From the NCBI GenBank assembly GCA_023410155.1, contig JAEYQF010000042.1, positions 1 through 11,585 of the forward strand: a stretch of 11,585 nt of DNA, written 5' to 3'. Under the pieces are notes generated by a model that worked only from the letters and a program-made list of their open reading frames with translations, searched no databases and was not told the origin of the DNA. The position numbers were made by a program, and so were the translations under genes. Numbering within the stretch: the stretch's first letter is position 1; every line of letters starts with the position of its first letter. Source of the DNA: Verrucomicrobiota bacterium (GTDB taxonomy: Bacteria > Verrucomicrobiota > Verrucomicrobiia > Opitutales > Opitutaceae). Below are positions 1-7,759 of the stretch, one piece after another.

Positions 1-2
1 CC

Positions 3-395
3 TACGAAGAGCGACTCCGCGCGTGGCAGGCGGAGATCGACGCGGCCCGACCGTCGACTGCCCGCGTTGCCGTAGGGGCTGCGTTTCAGCGGCCCAACAG
101 CCGCACGCCCTTTGGTGACGAAGTTGCCCTGCAGGCTGCGTGGGAAAAATTTCACCGCGCCCGCCAGCTCCTCGAGGCTGAGCAGGAACACCTGCGCAAC
201 GATCGCCTCGCGTTTCGCGAAGCCGAGGCTGCGCTCCGTCAGCGCGAGGCCGCGCTCATGAAACGCGAAGCCAGTCTGATCGCCCGCGAGCAAGCCCTGG
301 TTTCGGAGGAGGAGCGGCAAAAGGAGAAACCGCTGTCCACGATGCAACGCCTCACCCAAGCGCCGTTCCTCGCCGCGCTGCGAGTCACGAAGTAA
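3..395 (+). CDS. C-terminal part of a coiled-coil protein of unknown function (5' end outside window)
   Basis: An open frame runs from the window edge to TAA at 393-395, giving 130 residues with no start in view. The first half contains a Pro/Arg-rich, probably flexible segment (around TPFGDE). From about residue 48 onward it is rich in Glu, Arg, Ala, Leu and Gln with heptad-like spacing (for example LRQREAALMKREASL), which predicts a long alpha-helical coiled coil. It ends in a short non-helical tail, LAALRVTK. I do not recognise a family; a structural or scaffold role is only a guess. The last codons and the stop lie inside a sequence resembling a degenerate unit of the 22-bp array that follows, so the repeat may have shaped this C-terminus. 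An intrinsic terminator begins 26 bp after the stop. Confidence 0.7.
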   Translation, partial: YEERLRAWQAEIDAARPSTARVAVGAAFQRPNSRTPFGDEVALQAAWEKFHRARQLLEAEQEHLRNDRLAFREAEAALRQREAALMKREASLIAREQALVSEEERQKEKPLSTMQRLTQAPFLAALRVTK

Positions 396-421
396 CTCGT
401 CCCGACTCGATCCGCTCCTCG

Positions 422-461
422 TCCCGACTCGTGCCGCACAGAGGCGCGACTCGGGATTTTT
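422..461 (+). terminator. Intrinsic terminator made from two array units
   Basis: TCCCGA at 422-427 pairs with TCGGGA at 451-456. The pairing continues inward through 429-435 with 443-449, with one C-C mismatch at 428/450, one G-U pair and a 7-nt loop at 436-442. A run of five T follows at 457-461. The arms come from two adjacent 22-bp units. It lies 26 bp after the stop at 395, so it most likely ends the transcript of the coiled-coil gene. Confidence 0.65.
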
Positions 462-463
462 GT

Positions 464-502
464 TGTCCCGACCCGATCCGCCTCGAGCCGCGACTCGGGA
501 CA
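464..502. other. Second inverted repeat inside the 22-bp array
   Basis: TGTCCCGA at 464-471 is perfectly complementary to TCGGGACA at 495-502, with a 23-nt loop that could fold further. No T-tract follows, so it would be a structural hairpin and not an intrinsic terminator. It spans the units starting at 469 and 491 and repeats the geometry of the terminator just upstream. Confidence 0.5.
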
Positions 503-534
503 CACGTCGGCCCGACTCGAGCCAGCGCTGGTGT

Positions 535-697
535 CGTCGAGAGATGGCGCTCCCGGGCCGCCCTCAGTGTTTCGCTGCCCCCTGATTGGGAGAGGCTACC
601 ACAATTTGCACTTGCGCTGCACCTTCCGCGGCCGCATCACCAGCGCGCAATGATTTCCGCCGTCACCCTTCGTCGAGTTTGCACGTCCGCCGTTAAA
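535..697. other. Intergenic stretch with no recognisable gene
   Basis: Between the array and the tiny ORF I see no tRNA, no convincing promoter and no conserved coding frame. The only notable item is the 11-bp word TGGCGCTCCCG at 545-555, which recurs at 7725-7735 in another intergenic region. Open frames crossing this stretch run through the repeats and have no protein-like character. Confidence 0.5.
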
Positions 698-778
698 ATG
701 GCCGACGGTAAACGCGCTTGGTGGCATACCAAGGGCTCGGCAGAGATGAAGAAGGCGCGACGAAGCGCCGCGGTGTAA
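698..778 (+). CDS. Possible 26-residue basic microprotein
   Basis: The ORF runs from ATG at 698 to TAA at 776-778 and encodes MADGKRAWWHTKGSAEMKKA followed by RRSAAV. It is Lys/Arg-rich with a Trp-Trp pair, which would suit nucleic-acid or ribosome binding, but I do not recognise a family. Support is indirect: the peptide has a protein-like composition unlike the surrounding sequence, and a strong intrinsic terminator lies 43 bp after its stop, so some transcript should end here. There is no Shine-Dalgarno sequence; most genes in this window lack one too. The same frame is open further upstream (an ATG at 650), but that extension looks non-coding. An untranslated RNA ending at the same terminator is the main alternative. 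Confidence 0.35.
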   Translation: MADGKRAWWHTKGSAEMKKARRSAAV

Positions 779-820
779 GAACCAAACGCGCCGCAAAAAC
801 AAAATCCTCTCATCCTCCCG

Positions 821-848
821 AGCCCGACTCCTCCGAGTCGGGCTTTTT
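821..848 (+). terminator. Strong intrinsic terminator
   Basis: AGCCCGACTC at 821-830 pairs perfectly with GAGTCGGGCT at 835-844 around a CTCC tetraloop, and T-rich sequence follows at 844-848. It is oriented to end transcription of the tiny ORF or of a small RNA read from the left. The arms contain CGACTC/GAGTCG, close to the core of the 22-bp array, but this copy is not in phase with the array. Confidence 0.85.
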
Positions 849-916
849 CATTTTCCCGCTCCCGCACCCGTTTCTCGTCCGCTCCACCCTCGATTCAACC
901 TCCCACATCAACGCCC

Positions 917-1675
917 ATGCCCACGCTCCTCGCTCCACCCAGACAACGGCCGCGGCTGCAACCTGCGCCGCGGCCTGCACCTGCACTCGAACTGCCGGCC
1001 GTCTCGTTCTTCGGCCGGACGCTCGACGAATACGCGCGCTTCTTCGCGCTCGACCCCGCCGCTCTCCGCGGCCTGTCCGTGCTCGATGTGGCCGCGGGCC
1101 CATCGTCGTTTACAGCGGAGGCATGCCGGCGCGGCATCGATGCGGTGGCGGTTGATCCGCTGTATTCGCTCGGAGGATACGCGTTGTCGGAGCAGGTCAC
1201 GCGCGACTACGAGGCCATGTTTGCGCAGATCCGCGCGAAGCCGCGGCTCTTCAAGCTCAAGTCGTTTCCCTCGTTGGAGGCGGCGGAGCAGGATCGCCGG
1301 GTGGCCGCGCAGCGGTTCCTGGCGGACTTCGAAATCCATGCGGCCCATGGCCGCTACGTCGCCGCGGCGTTGCCGCGGTTGCCGTTCTTCGACGACACGT
1401 TCGACCTCGTGCTGTGCGCGCACCTGCTCTTCATTTACGCGCAGCGTTTTGATTTCGAATGGCACCTCGCGGCCTGTCGCGAGCTTGCGCGCGTGAGCGC
1501 CGGTGAAGTCCGCATCCACCCGCTCGTCGGCCGCGATGGTCGTTTATATCCCGAACTGGAACGGTTGCGGCGGGAGTTGCTCACGCGCGGCATCACCAGC
1601 CGGGTGCAACGCACCGATTACGAATTTTTCGCCGGCAGCACCTCGATGCTGATTCTCAATCCGCGCACTTCGTGA
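917..1675 (+). CDS. Class I SAM-dependent methyltransferase
   Basis: The 252-residue product is a Rossmann-fold methyltransferase. Motif I, the SAM-binding glycine loop, is VLDVAAGPSSF at 55-65. The acidic residue expected at the end of strand 2, which would hold the SAM ribose, is D80 in AVAVD. Motif IV is FDLVLCAHLLF at 162-172. The first 30 residues are rich in Pro and Arg and probably disordered. A C-terminal segment (RGITSRVQRTDYEFFAGSTS) resembles the end of the fold in small-molecule methyltransferases. The substrate cannot be told from sequence; neighbours give no hint. The ATG at 917 is the first in frame after the terminator at 821-848 and has no Shine-Dalgarno sequence; a later start is possible because the N-terminal tail is not part of the fold. 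The gene is 77 bp upstream of the phosphorylase gene, on the same strand, and could share its transcript. Confidence 0.85.
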   Translation: MPTLLAPPRQRPRLQPAPRPAPALELPAVSFFGRTLDEYARFFALDPAALRGLSVLDVAAGPSSFTAEACRRGIDAVAVDPLYSLGGYALSEQVTRDYEAMFAQIRAKPRLFKLKSFPSLEAAEQDRRVAAQRFLADFEIHAAHGRYVAAALPRLPFFDDTFDLVLCAHLLFIYAQRFDFEWHLAACRELARVSAGEVRIHPLVGRDGRLYPELERLRRELLTRGITSRVQRTDYEFFAGSTSMLILNPRTS

Positions 1676-1752
1676 CCACGACTCCGCAGCCGGTCCACAC
1701 CCCGGCGTGCTTACGATTTGCGCGGGAGCGCGGCGCCTGAAACGCTGCCGGC

Positions 1753-3057
1753 ATGTTCCCGCAGCATCTCATCGCCAAAAAACGAGACGGCCAGGCGCTT
1801 TCCCGTGATGAGATGGCTGCATTCGTGCGGGGGGCGACTGACGGCTCGTGGGCCGACTACCAGCTCAGCGCGATGCTGATGGCGATCGTCTGTCGCGGCA
1901 TGTCGCCGCAGGAGACGGTGCACTACACCGAGGCCATGATGCACTCGGGCGTGGTGGCGGATCTGTCGGCGATCAGGCAGCCAAAGGTCGACAAACACTC
2001 CACGGGCGGCGTGGGCGACAAAGTCTCCCTGCACCTCGCCCCGATGGTGGCGGCGTGTGGCGTGGCGGTGCCGATGGTTTCGGGCCGCGGCCTCGGGCAC
2101 ACGGGCGGCACCTTGGACAAACTCGAGTCGATCCCCGGTTTCCGCGTGGGCCTCTCGTTGGCCGAGTATCGCCGCGAACTCGAGGAGATCGGACTTTCGC
2201 TGATCGGGCAGACCGCCGAGCTGGCGCCGGCCGACAAGAAACTCTACGCGCTGCGTGACGTGACGGCGACGGTCGAGAGCATACCGCTCATCTGCGGCTC
2301 CATCCTTGCGAAGAAATTGGCTGAAGGCATCGATGCGCTCGTGCTCGATGTGAAATTCGGCCGCGGAGCGTTTTTGCCCGAAAAGGAGAAAGCCCGTGAA
2401 CTCGCGCAAGCGCTCGTCGACGTCGCCACCGCCATGGGCAAGCCGACACGCGCCGTGATGACGGCGATGCATCAGCCGCTAGGCCGCGCCGTGGGCAACG
2501 CGCTGGAAGTGCTCGAGTCCATCGAGTGCCTGCACGGTCATGGCCCGGCGGATACGATGTCGGTGACCTTCGCGCTGGGTGAGCAGATGCTGATCCTCGC
2601 GGGCCAGGCCGGTTCGGTCGACGAGGCGCGGGCGCATCTGAACCAGGCGATTCACAGCGGCCTGGCGTTGGAGAAATTCCGCGCGATGGTGCGCGCACAG
2701 GGCGGTGATGAACGTGTGATCGATGATCCTTCCCGCTTGCGGCTCGGGTCGTGCCAGGGTGCGGCTCGAGCGGGGCGCAGTGGCGTCGTGAGTGACGTCG
2801 ATGCCCGCGCTGTGGCGCATGTCGCGCTCGCGTTGGGCGCGGGCCGAGCGCGGGCGGAGGACGCTGTCGACCACTCGGTGGGGTTGGGTGATCTCGTGAA
2901 GATCGGCGACCGGGTCGAAGCAGGCTCGCGGCTGGCGACGATCTACGCGAACTCGGAGGCGAAGCTCGCCGAAGCCCAGGCGGCGCTCGTCCAGGCGATC
3001 ACGATCGCCGACGAAGTGACCGACGAGCCGGAGCTCATCGGCGAAGTGGTGGGCTGA
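1753..3057 (+). CDS. deoA: Thymidine / pyrimidine-nucleoside phosphorylase
   Basis: This cytoplasmic salvage enzyme splits thymidine (and possibly uridine) with phosphate into the base and (deoxy)ribose-1-phosphate. The 434-residue length matches the family (about 430-440). The phosphate-binding segment KHSTGGVGDK is at 81-90. The family signature SGRGLGHTGGTLDKLE is at 110-125. R168, S183 and K187 have the same relative spacing as the pyrimidine-binding R171, S186 and K190 of E. coli DeoA (numbers from memory). DVKFGRGAF at 199-207 matches the DVKxGxGAF segment, with an unusual Phe-Gly-Arg. The C-terminal alpha/beta domain covers about 340-430. Sequence alone does not separate a strict thymidine phosphorylase from a broad pyrimidine-nucleoside phosphorylase (pdp), so the symbol is tentative. 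No other deo-type genes are adjacent. The gene ends 20 bp from the convergent ABC-F gene, with no clear terminator between them. Confidence 0.95.
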   Translation: MFPQHLIAKKRDGQALSRDEMAAFVRGATDGSWADYQLSAMLMAIVCRGMSPQETVHYTEAMMHSGVVADLSAIRQPKVDKHSTGGVGDKVSLHLAPMVAACGVAVPMVSGRGLGHTGGTLDKLESIPGFRVGLSLAEYRRELEEIGLSLIGQTAELAPADKKLYALRDVTATVESIPLICGSILAKKLAEGIDALVLDVKFGRGAFLPEKEKARELAQALVDVATAMGKPTRAVMTAMHQPLGRAVGNALEVLESIECLHGHGPADTMSVTFALGEQMLILAGQAGSVDEARAHLNQAIHSGLALEKFRAMVRAQGGDERVIDDPSRLRLGSCQGAARAGRSGVVSDVDARAVAHVALALGAGRARAEDAVDHSVGLGDLVKIGDRVEAGSRLATIYANSEAKLAEAQAALVQAITIADEVTDEPELIGEVVG

Positions 3058-3077
3058 ACTGGAGGCTGGTCAGCAGC

Positions 3078-4952
<1,875 letters not shown>

Positions 4953-4969
4953 CGGAAAGGGAGTCGGTC

Positions 4970-4998
4970 AAAAGACCGGCTGGTGCGCGCGGCGTCAA
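4970..4998 (-). promoter_or_regulatory. Weak sigma70-like promoter candidate for the ABC-F gene
   Basis: On the minus strand TTGACG (plus 4993-4998, 5 of 6 to the -35 consensus) is followed after 17 bp by TCTTTT (plus 4970-4975, only 3 of 6 to the -10 consensus). The start codon lies 17 bp after the -10, so the leader would be very short. The poor -10 makes this tentative. Confidence 0.25.
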
Positions 4999-5039
4999 TG
5001 GCTTTGCACCATCTCTCCGTTCCGAAGGCGGTTCTCTCC

Positions 5040-5948
5040 TCACCGCGCCATCGTCAGCCCGATCACGCCACCCACCGCCACCATCGCCCCGATGAGGGAA
5101 CGCCGCGTGGGACGCTCGCCCTCGAGCCAGCGGCTGAGAGGGATTATCATCAACGGCGTGCATGCCACGATCGGCAACACGAGCCCGCTCGGGGTGGTGG
5201 CGAGCGCCCATTGATAACAACTCACACCGAGGACGGCGCCCGCGAGAGCGTTGGGCGCAACCCACGCAAGACGTCGCCATCCGCCCGGACTGATGCGGGC
5301 GCCGCCACCCGGGCGGTCGTCATCTTTGCGCCAGAGCTTCAACACTGCGAAATACAGCAACGCCACCGCGAGCCCTCCGAGGATGCGCGGATAGGCGGCG
5401 CTGACGCCATCGATCGCTTCGCCGGCGGCGACACTCACGGCGTTGGCGTGTCGGCTCACCACCGCCCCCAGCCCCTGGCCGCAGGCCGCGAGCACTCCAT
5501 AGAGGAAGCCAATCGGCCTGACTGCGACGCGCGGCGGGGAGTGTTTTGACGGCAGCAGCGACCACGCAACTCCAGCGACTGCGACCGCACCCCAACCGAG
5601 TTGGGTCGGAGTGAGTGTCGTGCCGAGCCATAGCCACTCCGCGATGATGGCGATCGGCGCGGCCAGGCACTGCGTCATCAAGACCGACAATCGCGCTCCG
5701 AGCAGCGGCAGCGCGGCGTAGAGCGCCAGATCGCCCAAGCCCATGCCGATGATGCCGCTGAGCAGAAACCAGTCGCGACCTGCGCCGCCGAGTCCGGGCC
5801 CACAGGAATGTGCGTAGACGCCGAGACACACCGCGGCGAAGACGAGCCGCGCGACGTTGGCGCGCACGCCGCCGAGCTCGCGGACCGAGCGGTTAGCGAA
5901 GATCGAGGAGAGCGAGAAGAACAGCGTCGTCAAAACGGCCGCGAGCAT
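5040..5948 (-). CDS. EamA / DMT-superfamily membrane transporter
   Basis: The 302-residue protein is almost wholly hydrophobic, with about ten predicted membrane helices arranged as two EamA repeats (roughly 1-135 and 146-300). They are separated by a short hydrophilic stretch at about 134-145, and a charged cytoplasmic loop follows at about 206-226 (KLWRKDDDRPGGG). Features typical of the family include the N-terminal helix with SSIFANRSVRELGG and the second-repeat segment PSGLVLPIVACTPLMIIPLSRWLEGERPT. Members export or import small metabolites such as amino acids or nucleotide derivatives; the substrate here is unknown. The gene is divergent from the deoxyhypusine-synthase-like gene, with 92 bp between starts that must hold both promoters; I see no convincing -35/-10 pair there. 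No Shine-Dalgarno sequence precedes the ATG. Confidence 0.9.
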   Translation of the reverse strand: MLAAVLTTLFFSLSSIFANRSVRELGGVRANVARLVFAAVCLGVYAHSCGPGLGGAGRDWFLLSGIIGMGLGDLALYAALPLLGARLSVLMTQCLAAPIAIIAEWLWLGTTLTPTQLGWGAVAVAGVAWSLLPSKHSPPRVAVRPIGFLYGVLAACGQGLGAVVSRHANAVSVAAGEAIDGVSAAYPRILGGLAVALLYFAVLKLWRKDDDRPGGGARISPGGWRRLAWVAPNALAGAVLGVSCYQWALATTPSGLVLPIVACTPLMIIPLSRWLEGERPTRRSLIGAMVAVGGVIGLTMAR

Positions 5949-6040
5949 GAGGGGTGGAGTTCACGACGCCCCCGCGAGAGCGGCGACGTTTTTTGTGGCG
6001 TTGCCAATCAGCGGCGCTCTATTTCTGCGCCCTCTAAAAA

Positions 6041-7087
6041 ATGAAAGCCAAACGCTCCTCGAAACGTCCCGAAGACATCAACGCCGCGCTCGCTGCGAAG
6101 AAAGGGCCGGTGTCGAAGTTCATCGCCCAAAACTACCGGCACTTCAACGCGGCGTCGCTGCTCGATGCCGCCAAAGGCTACGAGACCCACCTCGCCGCGG
6201 GCGGCAAGATGCTCGTCACCCTCGCCGGCGCGATGTCCACGGCGGAGCTCGGCATTACCCTCGCGGAGATGATCCGCCAGGACAAGATCCACGCGATCGT
6301 CTGCACCGGCGCCAATCTCGAGGAGGACATCTTCAACCTCGTCGCGCACGACTACTACGAGCGCGTGCCGAACTATCGCGACCTCACGGCGGCCGACGAG
6401 GAGAAGCTGCTCGACCGTCACATGAACCGCGTGACCGACACCTGCATCCCCGAGATGGAGGCCATGCGCCGCATCGAGAAGGTCGTGCTCGAAGAGTGGG
6501 TCGCCGCCGACAAGGCGGGCGAGCGTTACTTCCCGCACGAGTTCATGTTCAAAATCCTTCGCTCCGGTAAGCTCAAGAAGAGCTACCAGATCGATCCGAA
6601 GAACTCGTGGATGCTCGCCGCGTGCGAGAAAAACCTGCCGATGATCGTTCCCGGTTGGGAGGACTCCACGCTCGGCAACATGTATGCCGGCCACGTGATC
6701 AGCGGAGATGTGAAGAACGTCCACACCGTCCGCACCGGCATCGAATACATGACCTGGCTCGCCGGCTGGTATACCAAAAACGCCAAGACGCTCCGCAACA
6801 AGGAGGGCGCGATCGGCTTCTTCCAAATCGGCGGCGGCATCGCGGGTGATTTCCCGATCTGCGTGGTGCCCATGCTGCACCAGGACCTGCAGCGGACCGG
6901 CGTGCCGCTCTGGGGATATTTCTGTCAGATCAGCGATTCGACCACCAGCTACGGCAGCTACTCCGGCGCGGTGCCCAACGAGAAAATCACCTGGGGCAAA
7001 CTCGCCGCCTCCACGCCGAAATACATCGTCGAGAGCGATGCGACGATCGTGGCCCCGCTCATCTTCAGCTGGGTGTTGGGCAAGTAA
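6041..7087 (+). CDS. Deoxyhypusine-synthase-like protein, probably polyamine-modifying
   Basis: The 348-residue protein belongs to the deoxyhypusine synthase family, which uses NAD to transfer the aminobutyl group of spermidine to an acceptor. Family segments are clear: TGANLEEDIF at 89-98, IGGGIAGDF at 263-271 and ITWGKL at 316-321. K320 aligns with human Lys329, which forms the covalent intermediate; W318 and E314 also align with human Trp327 and Glu323. Human His288 and Asp316, however, align with D270 and Y307, so the substrate pocket differs. Bacteria lack eIF5A, and related bacterial proteins are thought to make homospermidine or other polyamines; the true substrate is unknown. The short Lys/Arg-rich N-terminus is not part of the fold. 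Start: ATG after an A-rich run (CTCTAAAAA), no Shine-Dalgarno. It is divergent from EamA and is followed by its own terminator, so it is probably monocistronic. Confidence 0.9.
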   Translation: MKAKRSSKRPEDINAALAAKKGPVSKFIAQNYRHFNAASLLDAAKGYETHLAAGGKMLVTLAGAMSTAELGITLAEMIRQDKIHAIVCTGANLEEDIFNLVAHDYYERVPNYRDLTAADEEKLLDRHMNRVTDTCIPEMEAMRRIEKVVLEEWVAADKAGERYFPHEFMFKILRSGKLKKSYQIDPKNSWMLAACEKNLPMIVPGWEDSTLGNMYAGHVISGDVKNVHTVRTGIEYMTWLAGWYTKNAKTLRNKEGAIGFFQIGGGIAGDFPICVVPMLHQDLQRTGVPLWGYFCQISDSTTSYGSYSGAVPNEKITWGKLAASTPKYIVESDATIVAPLIFSWVLGK

Positions 7088-7128
7088 ACTCACGCTGGCG
7101 CGAACCCGCGCCGCCGATCTCTCGTGCG

Positions 7129-7157
7129 ACGGACGGCTTCCACGCCGTCCGTTTTTT
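7129..7157 (+). terminator. Intrinsic terminator of the deoxyhypusine-synthase-like gene
   Basis: ACGGACGGC at 7129-7137 pairs perfectly with GCCGTCCGT at 7144-7152 around a 6-nt loop, and a run of six T follows (7152-7157). It lies 41 bp after the stop codon. It should separate this gene from the OsmC gene downstream, which then needs its own promoter within about 70 bp. Confidence 0.9.
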
Positions 7158-7229
7158 ATGGCGCACTGTGCCGGCCCGCCGGCGGCGAAGACTCGCGCTG
7201 GCGGGAGAAGTATGGGATTCCCCAGTTTC

Positions 7230-7700
7230 ATGAAGCAGCACCACTACGCCGCGCGAATCGAGTGGACCGGAAACGACGGCGCAGGCACGCAGAACTATCG
7301 CAGCTATCGCCGGGATCACCGCATCTCAGTGGGCGAGAAACCCGCCATCCCGGCGTCCAGCGATCCTGCCTTTCGTGGCGATCCCACGCGCTATAACCCC
7401 GAGGAGCTGCTCGTCGCCAGTCTTGCGAGCTGCCACATGCTCTGGTATCTGCACCTCTGCGCCGTGAACCACATCGTCGTGACTGCCTATCACGATGCAG
7501 CGGAAGGGGTGATGCAGGAGTCAGCGGACGGTGCGGGAGAATTCGCGGGTGTGACCCTGCGTCCCCACGTGACCATCGCGAGCGGCGATCCGGAGAAGGC
7601 GCAGGCGCTCCATGCGGAGGCGCACCGTTTTTGTTTTATTGCGCGCTCGGTGAAGTTCCCGGTCGCACACGCACCCACCATCAGCCTGCGGGCGCCCTAA
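7230..7700 (+). CDS. OsmC/Ohr-family thiol peroxidase
   Basis: The 156-residue product matches the OsmC family, cytoplasmic enzymes that reduce organic hydroperoxides with a reactive cysteine pair. The peroxidatic cysteine is C68 in LASLASCHMLWYLHLC, preceded by the family segment RYNPEELLVASL (R54, E58, E59). The resolving cysteine is C135 in HRFCFIA. The N-terminal HHYAARIEWTGNDGAGT matches the usual start of this subgroup, so I chose the ATG at 7230. An ATG at 7212 would add MGFPSF and has a GGAG four bases upstream, so it is a real alternative. The frame stays open far upstream inside the previous gene, but that part is a shadow. The gene follows the terminator at 7129-7157 and is convergent with the peptidase gene; a hairpin begins at the base after its stop. 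Confidence 0.9.
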   Translation: MKQHHYAARIEWTGNDGAGTQNYRSYRRDHRISVGEKPAIPASSDPAFRGDPTRYNPEELLVASLASCHMLWYLHLCAVNHIVVTAYHDAAEGVMQESADGAGEFAGVTLRPHVTIASGDPEKAQALHAEAHRFCFIARSVKFPVAHAPTISLRAP

Positions 7701-7744
7701 GCAGGCGGCGGATCCTGCAGAGGGTGGCGCTCCCGCCCGCCTGC
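7701..7744. other. Inverted repeat between convergent genes
   Basis: GCAGGCGG at 7701-7708 is complementary to CCGCCTGC at 7737-7744. The loop contains TGGCGCTCCCG (7725-7735), whose GGG/CCC surroundings can make a small inner stem, and GGATCCTGC (7710-7718), a word also found at 11536-11544. It abuts the OsmC stop codon and lies 15 bp from the end of the peptidase gene. With no T-tract on either strand it is a poor intrinsic terminator; it may be a remnant of a dispersed intergenic repeat. Confidence 0.45.
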
Positions 7745-7759
7745 CGCTGAGGAGAACGA

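Larger units (their letters stand above)
381..534. repeat. Degenerate 22-bp tandem array, six clear units plus one weak unit
   Basis: The core CGACTCG (one copy CGACCCG) starts at 403, 425, 447, 469, 491 and 513, exactly 22 bp apart each time. A weaker copy (CGAGTCA) at 381 overlaps the end of the upstream gene. The other 15 bp of each unit vary but draw on recurring words such as ATCCGC, GGAC, GCCGCAC and GTCC. The core is a near-palindrome (CGA and TCG around a central C), so neighbouring units can pair with each other. The array starts at the stop codon of the upstream gene. Units are contiguous, with no unique spacers, so it is not a CRISPR array. Confidence 0.85.

Noticed and set aside
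381..534. Reading the 22-bp array as a CRISPR
   Set aside because: Units are contiguous at 22 bp with only a 7-bp conserved core; there are no uniform longer repeats, no unique spacers of normal length and no cas genes nearby.
431..778. A 115-codon plus-strand frame through the first array
   Set aside because: It begins inside the repeat and terminator and most of it has no protein-like character; only the last 26 codons were kept, as a tentative ORF.
4965..4976. Small palindrome GGTC-AAAA-GACC upstream of the ABC-F start, considered as an operator
   Set aside because: Four-base-pair arms are too short to support a specific binding site without other copies.
5949..6040. Divergent promoters between EamA and the deoxyhypusine-synthase-like gene
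   Set aside because: TTGCCA near 6001 looks like a -35 box, but no acceptable -10 lies 16-18 bp away; promoters must exist here, but I cannot place them.
6008..7231. A 407-codon minus-strand open frame opposite the deoxyhypusine-synthase-like gene
   Set aside because: Antisense shadow: the plus-strand protein has clear family motifs, and the minus-strand product is a low-complexity His/Arg/Val/Glu mixture.
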